Notes under the pieces: generated by a model | Told to the model about the DNA's origin: nothing | Database searches by the model: none | The model's input: only the letters and a program-made list of their open reading frames with translations | Made by a program: the position numbers and the translations under genes | Shown: piece after piece, positions 26,476-35,015 of the stretch | Layout of the letters: every line of letters starts with the position of its first letter | How positions within the stretch are numbered: the stretch's first letter is position 1 | From: an uncultured Prevotella sp. | Lineage (GTDB): Bacteria > Bacteroidota > Bacteroidia > Bacteroidales > Bacteroidaceae | Assembly: GCA_905233825.1 (NCBI GenBank) | Contig: CAJOFE010000013.1 | Span: 1-61,543 of the forward strand | Direction of reading: 5' to 3' | Length of the DNA: 61,543 bases

Positions 26476-27516
26476 ATGAAGAAACTATTCCTGACTATTA
26501 TTGTTATTCTTAGTGCCTTCTCGGCCACAGCGCAGAACAAAGTAAAAGGTGATTATGGTTACCTGTACTGCCACATGAGTGACCGTGGCGAATATACCGC
26601 ATATGCCTTGAGTCGTGACGGCTATCACTACGAGGATATCATCGGTGGCGATGCCGTCATCGATCCGAAAGTGCATGCCCGCATTGAGGGAGGACAGCGC
26701 GATGCCTTCATTACCCGTTCGTACGACGGCAAGGGCTTCGTAATGGTGACTACCGACATGTGCGTGGCGAAGAGCCATAAGTGGGACAACTACGGCATCG
26801 ACCTGATGACGAGTAAGGACCTCATCAATTGGACCAGTGTCACTTTCGACTATCGCAAGGGCACCAGCATTTTCTGCAATCCTCAGGCCGAGAGTGTCTA
26901 TAAGGATTGGAGCACCATCAATCGCGTGTGGGCTCCGCAGATATTCTGGGATCCTGACTATGCATGGGAGAACGGCGACAAGGGCGGCTATATGATTTAC
27001 TACTCTATGCTGAACCGCCCCGAGGAGCAGTACGACCGCATGTACTATTCGTATGCCGACAAGACCTTCACCAAGCTGACTCAGCCGAAGCTGCTCTTCG
27101 ACTGGGGCTATGCCACCATCGATGCCGACATCAATCTGCTCGACGACGGCCTTTACCATATGCTTATCAAGAAAGAGGGTGGCAAGCCTGGCATCTATAC
27201 TGCTACCAGCGAGCATCTGACCAGCGGCTGGGGAGAGCCTGTGGAGAACGACTACGTGAGCTTCGAGGGTCGCAAGAACTGCGAGGGCAGTAGCGCTTTC
27301 CAGCTCATGGGCGACAAGACGTGGCGCGTGGCCTATATCCAGTACTCTGACAATCCCAAGCACTATCGCATCTGCAAGGCCGACGAGCATCTGCGTAATT
27401 TCCACGATCCCGTAGATATCGAGGGCGTGACCGGTCCGCAGCATGGCTCCTTCATGCGCCTGACGAAGAAAGAGTACAAGCGTCTGCAGAAGTGGTCGGC
27501 ACAGCAGCAGAAGTAG
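26476..27516 (+). CDS. Secreted GH43-like five-bladed propeller glycosidase
   Basis: 346 residues with signal peptide MKKLFLTIIVILSAFSATAQ. Motifs fit GH43 or a close relative: EGGQRDAFITRSYDGKG, VWAPQIFWDPDYAW, TIDADINLLDDGLYHML, and FEGRKNCEGSSAFQL, which may supply the acid Glu. Arabinofuranosidase or galactofuranosidase activity is plausible but the subfamily is not certain. It is convergent with the next GH43 gene, with stops 9 bases apart. Confidence 0.75.
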   Translation: MKKLFLTIIVILSAFSATAQNKVKGDYGYLYCHMSDRGEYTAYALSRDGYHYEDIIGGDAVIDPKVHARIEGGQRDAFITRSYDGKGFVMVTTDMCVAKSHKWDNYGIDLMTSKDLINWTSVTFDYRKGTSIFCNPQAESVYKDWSTINRVWAPQIFWDPDYAWENGDKGGYMIYYSMLNRPEEQYDRMYYSYADKTFTKLTQPKLLFDWGYATIDADINLLDDGLYHMLIKKEGGKPGIYTATSEHLTSGWGEPVENDYVSFEGRKNCEGSSAFQLMGDKTWRVAYIQYSDNPKHYRICKADEHLRNFHDPVDIEGVTGPQHGSFMRLTKKEYKRLQKWSAQQQK

Positions 27517-27525
27517 AAAAGAAAG

Positions 27526-29634
27526 CTATTCCTCCCATTGGAGCACAGCACCATTGCGACGTGCAGGGTCTGGACCAGCGAAGTCCATAGAGTAAGGGCT
27601 GCCGGTGGTAGGACTCTTTCCTAAGTAACGGTGGTTCTTAAGTGAGAGAAGCATGAAATCGTGGTCGAGATAGTCCTGCCAAAGGAAGATCTCGGCTTCT
27701 TTTGCGTCAGTGGTAAAGCGTACGTCGCCAGGCAGGCCGTTGCCATAGACCTTCACATAGCGGCCGTCGGCGCACTGCAAGGTCACGCATCCCTGTCCTC
27801 GGTCGATGACCTGGAACTGTGTTAGCTCGCTCTTGTCGCCGGCATGGGTGTCGTAGAGCACACCATGTTTCAGCGCGATAGCAGGACGGCCCGTAGATTT
27901 ATTGATGATGCGGATGGTCTTGCCATAGGGTATGTTGCTGCTACGGTTTGCCATCGGCTCTTCGACGGTGAAATTGTCGAACTCGGCATAGCCACCGTTC
28001 TTTCCCTTTGTATTATAGGTGAACAGCGCGTGGCGCGAACCCTGGAAGGTGATGAGCTGATAGGGAAGGGGCATCATGCGGCCCAGCGTCTGGAAGTTCA
28101 CGCCGTCAAGGCTATAGGCATATTGTGCCTGATTGTCATCGTATTCACCAATGCAGCGAAGCCAGATTTTGTCCTGTGGTAAAGTAACATCCACCTCGAT
28201 GGTGTCGTTAGTCATCTGCTCGAAGCATTGGAGTGTGAGGCTATTACCCTCTTTCCTGATGCCAATCCACGAGCAGGGCACGTTGATATTGCCGAGACCA
28301 GCGACGTCGCCGTCTTTCATCCCTTTTGTGTAGAGTTCGACGGTGGTGATACTCTTCGGACCGATGACACGCTGCGTCAGTGTGTTACGTGCCCACATCA
28401 GCTGCTCGGCAGGCTGAGACTGGATGCGCAGGCGGCTACCCTTCAGGCTCCACATCTTGTCATCGGGGTTATGGTTCCACTGCCAGATGGGCTTCAATGT
28501 CTTTCCACTGAAATCATCGCTGCGTTCGTAGGGGGCAGAAGGTGGGGCCGTCCCCGGCTTGAACCATGTGCGGGGTGCACGGCCGAGATTTCCTTTCAGG
28601 CCTATCATTGGCCAACCGTCTTCCCACGTCATCGGCATCAGACAGACGGTACGGCCTACGGAGTGGAAGTCCTGCATGAGCAGAGCCCACCATGAACCGT
28701 CGGTAGCCTGTACGATGCCGCCCTGATGGGCGTTGTCGCAACCCGTAGCATCAGGACTGGCAGGCGAGATGCCGAACCTCGCACCATCGCTGCCTATGCG
28801 GTATTGCTCGCCACGTGGCACCGTGGTGCGTCCTACACCGTGATAGCCGTAGGTCTCGTCAGCCTGAATGACACGCGTCTCGTAGGGACCCCAGATGCTT
28901 TTTGATCGGGAACAAAGCGTGCGGCCGTTGGGCGAATAGTCGGTGGAGATGAGGTAGTACATGCCGTTAATCTTGTACATGTGATGTCCCTCGCCCACAC
29001 CATTACCCTCAGGGATGATGACACGGTCGGTACCCTCCACGGGGCCGCTCATGTCGGACTTCAGTTCCGTACAATGCACTTCGCCGTACTTGTGGATAGC
29101 ATATATCTTACCGTCATCATCGAACAGCACGCCTAGGTCGTAGATATTTCCCTGCATGTTATGATGCTCCCACGGGCCGTGAATGTCCTTCGCCGTGTAA
29201 CACTGCAGACCCTTGCCGTTGATATTAGAAAAAACGTAGAACTGGTCGTTGGCGTATCGGATGCACGGTGCCCAGATGCCTTGACCGTATATCTCCTCGT
29301 GGTTCTTCAGTGCAAACTTGTCGTCGGTGAAGTCGAAACGGTCGAAGCAGTAAGAGGCAAATTCCCAGTTCACCAAGTCTTTTGAGTGCAGGATGACGAG
29401 GCCGGGCACCGCGTGCATCGTCGTGCCGGCGAGATAGTAGTCATCACCCACGCGGATGACGTCGGGGTCGGAGAACTCGTCGTAGAACAGGGGATTGGTA
29501 AACGTGCCGTTGCCGTTGTCAGCCGTCCACGACGTTGGCTGTGCTTGCGCTACGCCAATTGAAAATTGAAGATTGAAGACTGAGAATTGAGCGCAAGCCA
29601 GAAGGACGCTGCACCATAGTCTTACGTTGCTCAT
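27526..29634 (-). CDS. Secreted multidomain GH43 (beta-xylosidase/arabinofuranosidase type)
   Basis: 702 residues. The GH43 propeller (about 40-355) has FSDPDVIRVGDDYYLAG (Asp57/59), NIYDLGVLFDDDGK (Asp166) and GVGEGHHMYKING (Glu215), close to the GH43_12 pattern. A C2-type beta-sandwich (about 370-560) follows, then a beta-trefoil/lectin-like end (ALKHGVLYDTHAGDKS, ADGRYVKVYGN, LSLKNHRYLGKS). The signal peptide is odd: after MSNVRLWCSVLLACAQ an A/T-rich tag encodes FSVFNLQFSIG, a duplication-flanked insert (29555-29600). It lies 26 bases downstream of the GH13 gene, so both are probably one transcript. Confidence 0.85.
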   Translation of the reverse strand: MSNVRLWCSVLLACAQFSVFNLQFSIGVAQAQPTSWTADNGNGTFTNPLFYDEFSDPDVIRVGDDYYLAGTTMHAVPGLVILHSKDLVNWEFASYCFDRFDFTDDKFALKNHEEIYGQGIWAPCIRYANDQFYVFSNINGKGLQCYTAKDIHGPWEHHNMQGNIYDLGVLFDDDGKIYAIHKYGEVHCTELKSDMSGPVEGTDRVIIPEGNGVGEGHHMYKINGMYYLISTDYSPNGRTLCSRSKSIWGPYETRVIQADETYGYHGVGRTTVPRGEQYRIGSDGARFGISPASPDATGCDNAHQGGIVQATDGSWWALLMQDFHSVGRTVCLMPMTWEDGWPMIGLKGNLGRAPRTWFKPGTAPPSAPYERSDDFSGKTLKPIWQWNHNPDDKMWSLKGSRLRIQSQPAEQLMWARNTLTQRVIGPKSITTVELYTKGMKDGDVAGLGNINVPCSWIGIRKEGNSLTLQCFEQMTNDTIEVDVTLPQDKIWLRCIGEYDDNQAQYAYSLDGVNFQTLGRMMPLPYQLITFQGSRHALFTYNTKGKNGGYAEFDNFTVEEPMANRSSNIPYGKTIRIINKSTGRPAIALKHGVLYDTHAGDKSELTQFQVIDRGQGCVTLQCADGRYVKVYGNGLPGDVRFTTDAKEAEIFLWQDYLDHDFMLLSLKNHRYLGKSPTTGSPYSMDFAGPDPARRNGAVLQWEE
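29555..29600. repeat. A/T-rich tag inserted in a signal peptide coding region
   Basis: CAATTGAAAATTGAAGATTG followed by AAGACTGAGAATTGAG, bracketed by CTTGCGC and GCGCAAG. The same type of tag fills intergenic gaps elsewhere in the window (36828-36850, 54890-54915). Confidence 0.65.
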
Positions 29635-29660
29635 TGTGGTAAGGTGTTAGGGGTGAGTGG

Positions 29661-31628
29661 TTAGAAATCCAAGATGAGGCTTTGACGGGGTTTCAGCTCG
29701 AGGTCTTTCGTCAGGTCGTAGAAGCGGCCTGTGAGGATGTCCTTAGCACGTGTGGTTTGGCCGATGGCTTCTGCATAGCGTTGCACGGGCATAATGGCAG
29801 TCTCCGTGGTTCCGTTAAGAATGGTGAGCACCGTGCGGCTCACCACATGGTTGGGCTGGTCCAGGGCACGGTCTTCCAACTGACGGGCGATGACATACAC
29901 GCCGTTATAGGGAATGAATTGCTTCATGGTGCCACGGCTGATTACCTCGTTGCCCTGTCGCCAGTGGAGTAGGCGAGAGAGCCAGCCGAACATTTGCTGC
30001 TGGGTCTTTGTCCTTCCTTCACGGGTGAAGGCATTCTGCGTGTCGCCAGGGAATCCGCCAGGGAAGTCCTGACGCACATTGCCGTCGGTCACCTCCTTCG
30101 TACCATTCATCATGATTTCCGTGCCATAGTAGAGCTGGGGGATGCGGTTCACGGTGAGCAGCAAGGCCAGTGCCTGCTTCATCATCAGCGAGTCACGCCC
30201 TGTGCCGAGGAAACGATCAGTGTCGTGGTTGTCGATAAAGGCCATCACGCTCGATGGGTTAGGATAGAGGTAATCATATACAAACGAGTTGTACAGACGG
30301 TTCAGTCCTTTCCACCAGCCGTCGGTCTCCTCGTTCTTGGCCTGCGACAGCTTATCGAAGAAGGAGAAGTCCATGACAGTCTTTAGTTGAGAGTTGTTGT
30401 TTGAGAGTTGAGAGTTGGCCTGCCAGGCGGCGGTATAGGCCGGCTCTGTTACCCAGGTCTCGCCTACGGTGTTGAAGTTGGGATATTCCTCCTGCAGCTC
30501 GCGCATCCAGTCGGCCATCGGTTCGCGGAAGGCATAGGGGTAGGTATCCATGCGGATGCCATCGATGCCGGCGAATTCAATCCACCACTTTGAGTTCTGG
30601 ATGAGGTAGCGCATCAGGTGAGGATTATGCTGGTTCAGGTCGGGCATAGAAGGCACGAACCAGCCCTCGGTGGTTTCCTTGAGGTCGATGTTGGTGGCAT
30701 AAGGATCGAGGACGGGGGTAAGTTTGTAGCTGGTCTGCAGATATTTGCTGTCCTTCTTGTTATCACCGTAGCCGGTAGTACGGTCATGGCCGCTGTCGTC
30801 TCCCTCGCTCAGCCACTCGGGAACGTTGAACCAGTCCTTGCTGGGCATGTCTTTCACCCACGGATGCTCAAAGCCGCAGTGGTTGAAGATCATGTCCATC
30901 ACCACTTTCAGACCGCGACGGTGGCAGTCATCGATGAGCTGGCGGTACTGCTCGTTGGTGCCGAAGCGCGGATCAACGCGGTAGTAGTCGGTAGTGGCGT
31001 AGCCGTGATAGGTGGAGAAGCCGTTGTTGGTGTCTGGTGAGTTATTCTCCAGAACGGGCGTGAACCACAGGGCGGTGACGCCCAGCTCGGTGAAATAGTC
31101 TAAGTGCTGGCGGATGCCCTCTATGTCGCCGCCATGTCGCAGCGAAGGTTGCGTGCGGTCTTCTTGATATGCGTTCATGCCGGGGATGGGCTGCGAGTGG
31201 TCCATGCCCTGTGCAAAGCGGTCGGGCATGAGCAGGTAGAGCACATCGCTTATGTCGAAGCCGCGGCGCTCCTCGCCCTTCTTCTCGCGGGCCTTCAGCT
31301 GATAGTTGGCCGTAAGCTTTTGTTTTTGGGCTGTTAGCTTGAGGGTCATGGTGCCAGGCTGTGCGTTGCGTACATTTAAATAGATAAAGAGATAGTTCGG
31401 CGAGTCGAGCCGCACGATGCTGTCGATGCTCACGCCTGGATAGTCGGTAGTGACGTCAGTGACGCTGGCGATGTTCTGGCCGCAGACCATCAGCTGCAGG
31501 CTGGGATTCTTCATGCCTGTAAACCAGCAGGCAGGGTCGATGCGCAGGATGGTCGGCTTTACGGTTTTTGCTGCACTCATAGTCATGGCACTCAGTAGGA
31601 ATGAGAAAAGAAAATACTTTGCTTTCAT
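29661..31628 (-). CDS. Secreted GH13 alpha-amylase family enzyme (SusA/neopullulanase-like)
   Basis: 655 residues from the ATG at 31628; the longer frame crosses the promoter at 31652. Signal peptide KAKYFLFSFLLSAMTMSAA, an N-terminal immunoglobulin-like starch-binding domain (about 25-130), then the GH13 barrel: YLLMPDRFAQG, MDMIFNHCG, GIRMDTYPYAF (nucleophile Asp), TVGETWV (acid Glu), FIDNHDTDRF. A C-terminal beta domain ends LKPRQSLILDF. An A/T tag adds SQLSNNNSQLK at about 404-415. It hydrolyses alpha-1,4-glucans or cyclodextrins. It is the first gene of a two-gene unit with the downstream GH43, an odd pairing of starch and hemicellulose activities. Confidence 0.88.
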   Translation of the reverse strand: MKAKYFLFSFLLSAMTMSAAKTVKPTILRIDPACWFTGMKNPSLQLMVCGQNIASVTDVTTDYPGVSIDSIVRLDSPNYLFIYLNVRNAQPGTMTLKLTAQKQKLTANYQLKAREKKGEERRGFDISDVLYLLMPDRFAQGMDHSQPIPGMNAYQEDRTQPSLRHGGDIEGIRQHLDYFTELGVTALWFTPVLENNSPDTNNGFSTYHGYATTDYYRVDPRFGTNEQYRQLIDDCHRRGLKVVMDMIFNHCGFEHPWVKDMPSKDWFNVPEWLSEGDDSGHDRTTGYGDNKKDSKYLQTSYKLTPVLDPYATNIDLKETTEGWFVPSMPDLNQHNPHLMRYLIQNSKWWIEFAGIDGIRMDTYPYAFREPMADWMRELQEEYPNFNTVGETWVTEPAYTAAWQANSQLSNNNSQLKTVMDFSFFDKLSQAKNEETDGWWKGLNRLYNSFVYDYLYPNPSSVMAFIDNHDTDRFLGTGRDSLMMKQALALLLTVNRIPQLYYGTEIMMNGTKEVTDGNVRQDFPGGFPGDTQNAFTREGRTKTQQQMFGWLSRLLHWRQGNEVISRGTMKQFIPYNGVYVIARQLEDRALDQPNHVVSRTVLTILNGTTETAIMPVQRYAEAIGQTTRAKDILTGRFYDLTKDLELKPRQSLILDF

Positions 31629-31651
31629 AATGCTTTTAGTTATATTGAGCG

Positions 31652-31659
31652 CAAAGTTA
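31652..31659 (-). promoter_or_regulatory. -7 box TAACTTTG for the GH13-GH43 unit
   Basis: Exact TAnnTTTG on the minus strand, 23 bases before the ATG at 31628. Confidence 0.6.
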
Positions 31660-31744
31660 CGAAAATAAGTTGAGAATAGCCTCGCTTTTGTAGGCTTTTT
31701 CTCAGTTTGTTGCAAAAACGATTGCACATTCCAGGAAAAATATG

Positions 31745-31752
31745 TACTTTTG
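31745..31752 (+). promoter_or_regulatory. -7 box TACTTTTG for the UDG-metY unit
   Basis: Only 9 bases separate it from the ATG at 31762, so the mRNA would have almost no leader. Confidence 0.6.
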
Positions 31753-31761
31753 CAAACTGTT

Positions 31762-32343
31762 ATGACAATTCTGGAGATAGAACGTCACCCATTAGAGCCT
31801 TTCCTGCCCGCTGATGCACGCGTGCTGATGCTGGGCAGCTTCCCACCGTCGAGGAAACGGTGGTGCATGGATTTCTTCTATCCCAACTTTACGAATGACA
31901 TGTGGAGGATATGGGGACTGCTGTGCTTTGGCGACAAAAACCACTTCGTTGATCTTGATGCCAAGCGTTTCCGTAAGGAGGCCATCATGCAGTTCCTGAC
32001 GGAGCGCGGCATTGCCCTCTACGACACCGCCTGTGCTGTCGTCCGCACGAAGAATACTGCCAGTGACAAGGACTTGGAGATTGTGGAGCAGACCGACCTC
32101 GATGCCCTCTTGCAGCGCATGCCTCGCTGTACCGTCCTCGTCACTACGGGTCAGAAAGCCACCGACGTTGTCTGCGCCCGCTTCGGCATCAAACAGCCTC
32201 CTGTGGGTGGCTATGTCGCCTTCCGCTGGAACGACAGGATCGTGCGCCTCTATCGCATGCCCAGCAGCTCGCGTGCCTATCCCCTCCGCTTGGAGGCGAA
32301 GGCCGAGCAATACCGTCAGCTATGTAATGAACTAAACAAATAA
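31762..32343 (+). CDS. Uracil-DNA glycosylase superfamily protein
   Basis: 193 residues from the ATG at 31762; a TTG at 31750 lies inside the promoter and is rejected. The UDG-fold motif VLMLGSFPPSRKRWCMDFFY is followed by NFTNDMWRIWG and a C-terminal MPSSSRAYPL in the place of the usual HPS-type loop. It resembles the Mug/'DNA glycosylase' group that removes U or mismatched T from DNA. The metY start lies 6 bases downstream, so they share a transcript despite unrelated jobs. Confidence 0.8.
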   Translation: MTILEIERHPLEPFLPADARVLMLGSFPPSRKRWCMDFFYPNFTNDMWRIWGLLCFGDKNHFVDLDAKRFRKEAIMQFLTERGIALYDTACAVVRTKNTASDKDLEIVEQTDLDALLQRMPRCTVLVTTGQKATDVVCARFGIKQPPVGGYVAFRWNDRIVRLYRMPSSSRAYPLRLEAKAEQYRQLCNELNK

Positions 32344-32349
32344 TCATCA

Positions 32350-33678
32350 ATGGAAAAGAAACTAAGACAGGGTACGCTTTGCGTACAGGCAGGCTACAAG
32401 GCCAAGAACGGGGAACCCATCGAGGTGCCCATCATCCAGAGTACCACGTTCAAGTATGACGACTCTGACGAGATGGCAAAGTTGTTCGACTTGGAGAAGG
32501 ATGGCTACTTCTACACCCGCCTGCAGAATCCCACTAACGATGCTGTAGCAGCGAAGATAGCCACCTTAGAGGGTGGCGTGGGTGCCGTGCTGACCAGCAG
32601 CGGGCAGGCTGCCAACTTCTACGCCATTTTCAACATCTGCCAGAGTGGCGACCACTTCGTCACCTCGAACGAGATCTATGGTGGTACCTACAATCTCTTC
32701 GGCGTGACGCTGAAGAAGCTCGGCATCGAGTGCACCTTCATCTCGCAGGAGGCTAGCGAAGAGGAGATACAGGCCGCTTTCCGTCCGAACACGAAGGCGC
32801 TCTTCGGCGAGACCATCTCCAACCCTGGCTGTGCCGTCTTAGACATTGAGAAGTTCGCCCGTATCGCCCACAAGAACGGCGTGCCCCTCATCGTCGATAA
32901 CACCTTCGCCACGCCCGTGAACTGCCGTCCCTTCGAGTGGGGTGCCGACATCGTGACTCACTCTACTACGAAGTACATGGATGGTATGGCCACGCAGGTA
33001 GGCGGCGTCGTGGTGGATAGCGGCAACTTCGACTGGATGACGTGCACGCACGAGGGATGTACTCCCCCTCTAGTTGGAGGGGGACGGGGGGAGGCCAAGT
33101 TCCCTGGCCTCTGCACCCCCGACGATTCGTATCACGGCCTGACCTATGTGAAGGCTTTCGGTAAGATGGGTTTCACCACGAAGCTCGTGGCACAGCTCAT
33201 GCGCGACCTCGGCTCTATTCCCGCCCCGCAGAACAGCTTCCTGCTGAACCTCGGCTTGCAGACGCTCCATCTGCGCATGGCCCAGCACTGCAAGAACGCG
33301 CAGAAGGTGGCTGAGTTCCTGCACGACAACGAGAAGGTGGCATGGGTGCACTACTGCGGTCTGCCTACCGATGCCCACTACGCCCTCGGACAGAAATACC
33401 TGCCTAACGGCTCGTGCGGTGTCATCGCTTTCGGACTGAAGGGCGACCGTGCGACGGCCATCAAGTGGATGGATTCCCTGCAGATGATCAACATCGTGAC
33501 CCACGTGGCCGATGCCCGTACCTGCGTGCTCCATCCTGCCTCGCATACCCACCGTCAGCTCAGCGACGAGCAGCTGCGCCAGGCAGGTGTGGCACCCGAC
33601 CTCATCCGCCTCAGCGTAGGCATCGAGGACGTGGAAGACATCCTCGACGACATCCGTCAGGCCTTAGACAAGATTTAG
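32350..33678 (+). CDS. metY: O-acetylhomoserine sulfhydrylase (MetY-like PLP enzyme)
   Basis: 442 residues. A Cys/Met-metabolism PLP enzyme: PIIQSTTFKY, YTRLQNPT, LTSSGQAAN, VDNTFATP, and HSTTKYMDG with the PLP lysine Lys208. It should make homocysteine from O-acetylhomoserine and sulfide. Residues about 233-249 (HEGCTPPLVGGGRGEA) are an in-frame palindromic repeat breaking the conserved GNFDW...KFPG segment. The rest of the chain, including the C-terminal SVGIEDVEDI, is intact, so it is probably active. Last gene of the UDG-metY unit, convergent with the MFS gene. Confidence 0.9.
   Translation: MEKKLRQGTLCVQAGYKAKNGEPIEVPIIQSTTFKYDDSDEMAKLFDLEKDGYFYTRLQNPTNDAVAAKIATLEGGVGAVLTSSGQAANFYAIFNICQSGDHFVTSNEIYGGTYNLFGVTLKKLGIECTFISQEASEEEIQAAFRPNTKALFGETISNPGCAVLDIEKFARIAHKNGVPLIVDNTFATPVNCRPFEWGADIVTHSTTKYMDGMATQVGGVVVDSGNFDWMTCTHEGCTPPLVGGGRGEAKFPGLCTPDDSYHGLTYVKAFGKMGFTTKLVAQLMRDLGSIPAPQNSFLLNLGLQTLHLRMAQHCKNAQKVAEFLHDNEKVAWVHYCGLPTDAHYALGQKYLPNGSCGVIAFGLKGDRATAIKWMDSLQMINIVTHVADARTCVLHPASHTHRQLSDEQLRQAGVAPDLIRLSVGIEDVEDILDDIRQALDKI
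33061..33095. repeat. In-frame palindromic insert in metY
   Basis: CCCCCTC (33064-33070) pairs with GAGGGGG (33077-33083), followed by ACGGGGGGAGG. It encodes TPPLVGGGRGEA. Confidence 0.75.
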
Positions 33679-33680
33679 GC

Positions 33681-35015
33681 CTAATAAACCGTTTCGTTCA
33701 GGTTTCGGCGTAGGAAGAAACTTTTTGTCTTGCAAAAGAAGGTGGCAACGCCCATTGCGTTCACCAGCGCCACCATCCAGAAGGCGGCAGCGTAGCCCAT
33801 GTGTTCGGCTATGATGCCGCCTACGAGTATGCCCAGCCCCATGCCAGCGTCCCACGAGACGAGGATGGTCGAGTTGGCCGTTCCCCGCTGGCTGTTAGGC
33901 GCCACGCAGATGGTCATGTTCTGGAAGGCGGGCCACATGTGGCCGTTGCCTAAGCCGATGAGGATGGCCGAGCCGTAGTAGGCGAAGAGAATGGAGCATT
34001 CAGAATTGAGGATGGAGAATTGCTGCGCCAGGGTGGGCACTAATATAAATAATGTGTAGCCGATGAGGGAGATGCACATGCCCGTAGCGGCGTTGTGCGT
34101 CACACGGCCTTGTCTCAGTGCGCGGCTGCCCTGCAGTCGGCTCAGCATCAATCCGACGGAGCAGAGCATGAAGTAAGTGCCCGTGCCACCCGTGATGCCC
34201 AGCGTCTCCTTGCTGTAGATGGCCAGATAGTTGCTCAGCACGCCGAAGCAGAATCCGAACGCCACCATGTTGAGTCCCAACAGCCAGCCACGGAGAAGGA
34301 AGAAACGGTCGAGGGAGACACATAGCCTCTCCCCCCGCCCTCTCCCGCTCGACCTCAGGTCGCTTGCTACCAACGGGACGCAAGAAAGGGAGAGGGAGCC
34401 GGAGAGATTGGAGGGAGTATCTTCTCCCCTCCCTAAAGGGAGGGGTTGGGGGTGGGTCTTTACAGTCTTATCCACCATCCATCCTCCTACAGCCACCGCC
34501 AGTGCCAGCCAGAAGAGGAGGTCGAAGCTGCCCGTAAGCTGATAGAGCCAGATGCCGACGGTGGGGCCGATGGCCATAGCCAGGTTGTTGCTCAGTCCGT
34601 AGAAACCGATGCCCTCAGTACGTCGCGAAGAAGGAAGCACGTCGATGGCCACCGTTGCGTTAGCCACCGTCAGCGTGCCGAAAGGAGCACCGTGCAGCGT
34701 ACGTACGATGGTGAACAGGAGTAGGGTAGAGGCGGCTAGATAGCCAGCGAAGAAGATGGCGAAGACGGCGAAGCTGATCATCAGCACCGTCTTGCGGGGA
34801 AACGTATCGACCAGATAGCCGCTGAATGGTCGGCTGATGAGTGCCGTGATAGTGTAGCCCGACAGCACCAGACCGATGACATCCTTCGTCGCACCGAAAT
34901 GCTCGCTCAGGTAGAGCGGCAGCAGCGGCGTCAGCACGTAGAAGGCGAAGAACAGCGCGAAGTTCGCCGCCATCACCTTGCAGTAGTTCCTATTCCAAAG
35001 GCGTTCGCTTTGCAT
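33681..35015 (-). CDS. MFS transporter with large repeat insertion
   Basis: 444 residues from the ATG at 35015, just after a -7 box at 35024-35031. Twelve-span major facilitator: LLPLYLSEHFG, SGYTITALISRPFSGYLVD and RTLHGAPFGTL (MFS_1, YfcJ/YhhS-like drug or metabolite efflux). Between spans 6 and 7 a roughly 48-residue segment rich in Pro, Ser, Gly and Arg (THPQPLPLGRGED... to RGERLCVS) is encoded by composite GC-rich repeats (34322-34462). A second short tag adds QQFSILNSECSI near 331-341. Both lie in loops or span ends, so function may survive. Substrate unknown. Confidence 0.85.
   Translation of the reverse strand: MQSERLWNRNYCKVMAANFALFFAFYVLTPLLPLYLSEHFGATKDVIGLVLSGYTITALISRPFSGYLVDTFPRKTVLMISFAVFAIFFAGYLAASTLLLFTIVRTLHGAPFGTLTVANATVAIDVLPSSRRTEGIGFYGLSNNLAMAIGPTVGIWLYQLTGSFDLLFWLALAVAVGGWMVDKTVKTHPQPLPLGRGEDTPSNLSGSLSLSCVPLVASDLRSSGRGRGERLCVSLDRFFLLRGWLLGLNMVAFGFCFGVLSNYLAIYSKETLGITGGTGTYFMLCSVGLMLSRLQGSRALRQGRVTHNAATGMCISLIGYTLFILVPTLAQQFSILNSECSILFAYYGSAILIGLGNGHMWPAFQNMTICVAPNSQRGTANSTILVSWDAGMGLGILVGGIIAEHMGYAAAFWMVALVNAMGVATFFCKTKSFFLRRNLNETVY
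33991..34024. repeat. A/T-type tag inserted in MFS gene
   Basis: ATTCAGAATTGAGGATGGAG followed by AATTG; the same kind of tag as in the GH43 signal peptide and in intergenic gaps. Confidence 0.6.
34322..34462. repeat. Composite in-frame GC repeat in MFS gene
   Basis: Contains CCCCTCCC-taaa-GGGAGGGG and CTCTCCC/GGGAGAG blocks. It also has a CGCTTGCTAC...GGGACGCAAG unit (34346-34384) whose reverse complement matches the leader segment at 38132-38167 (TTGCGTCC...GTAGCAAGCG...CGAGCG). Total length is about 141 bases, a multiple of three. Confidence 0.75.

Noticed and set aside
26485..27444. 319-codon minus-strand frame opposite the GH43-like gene
   Set aside because: Shadow frame produced by codon bias of the real gene with its signal peptide.
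22913..31628. Complete polysaccharide utilisation locus
   Set aside because: No SusC/SusD pair or hybrid two-component regulator is present in the cluster; the TonB receptor at 55334 is not SusC-like.
32344..32349. SAM or other riboswitch ahead of metY
   Set aside because: Only 6 bases separate metY from the preceding gene and the shared promoter is almost leaderless, leaving no room for one.
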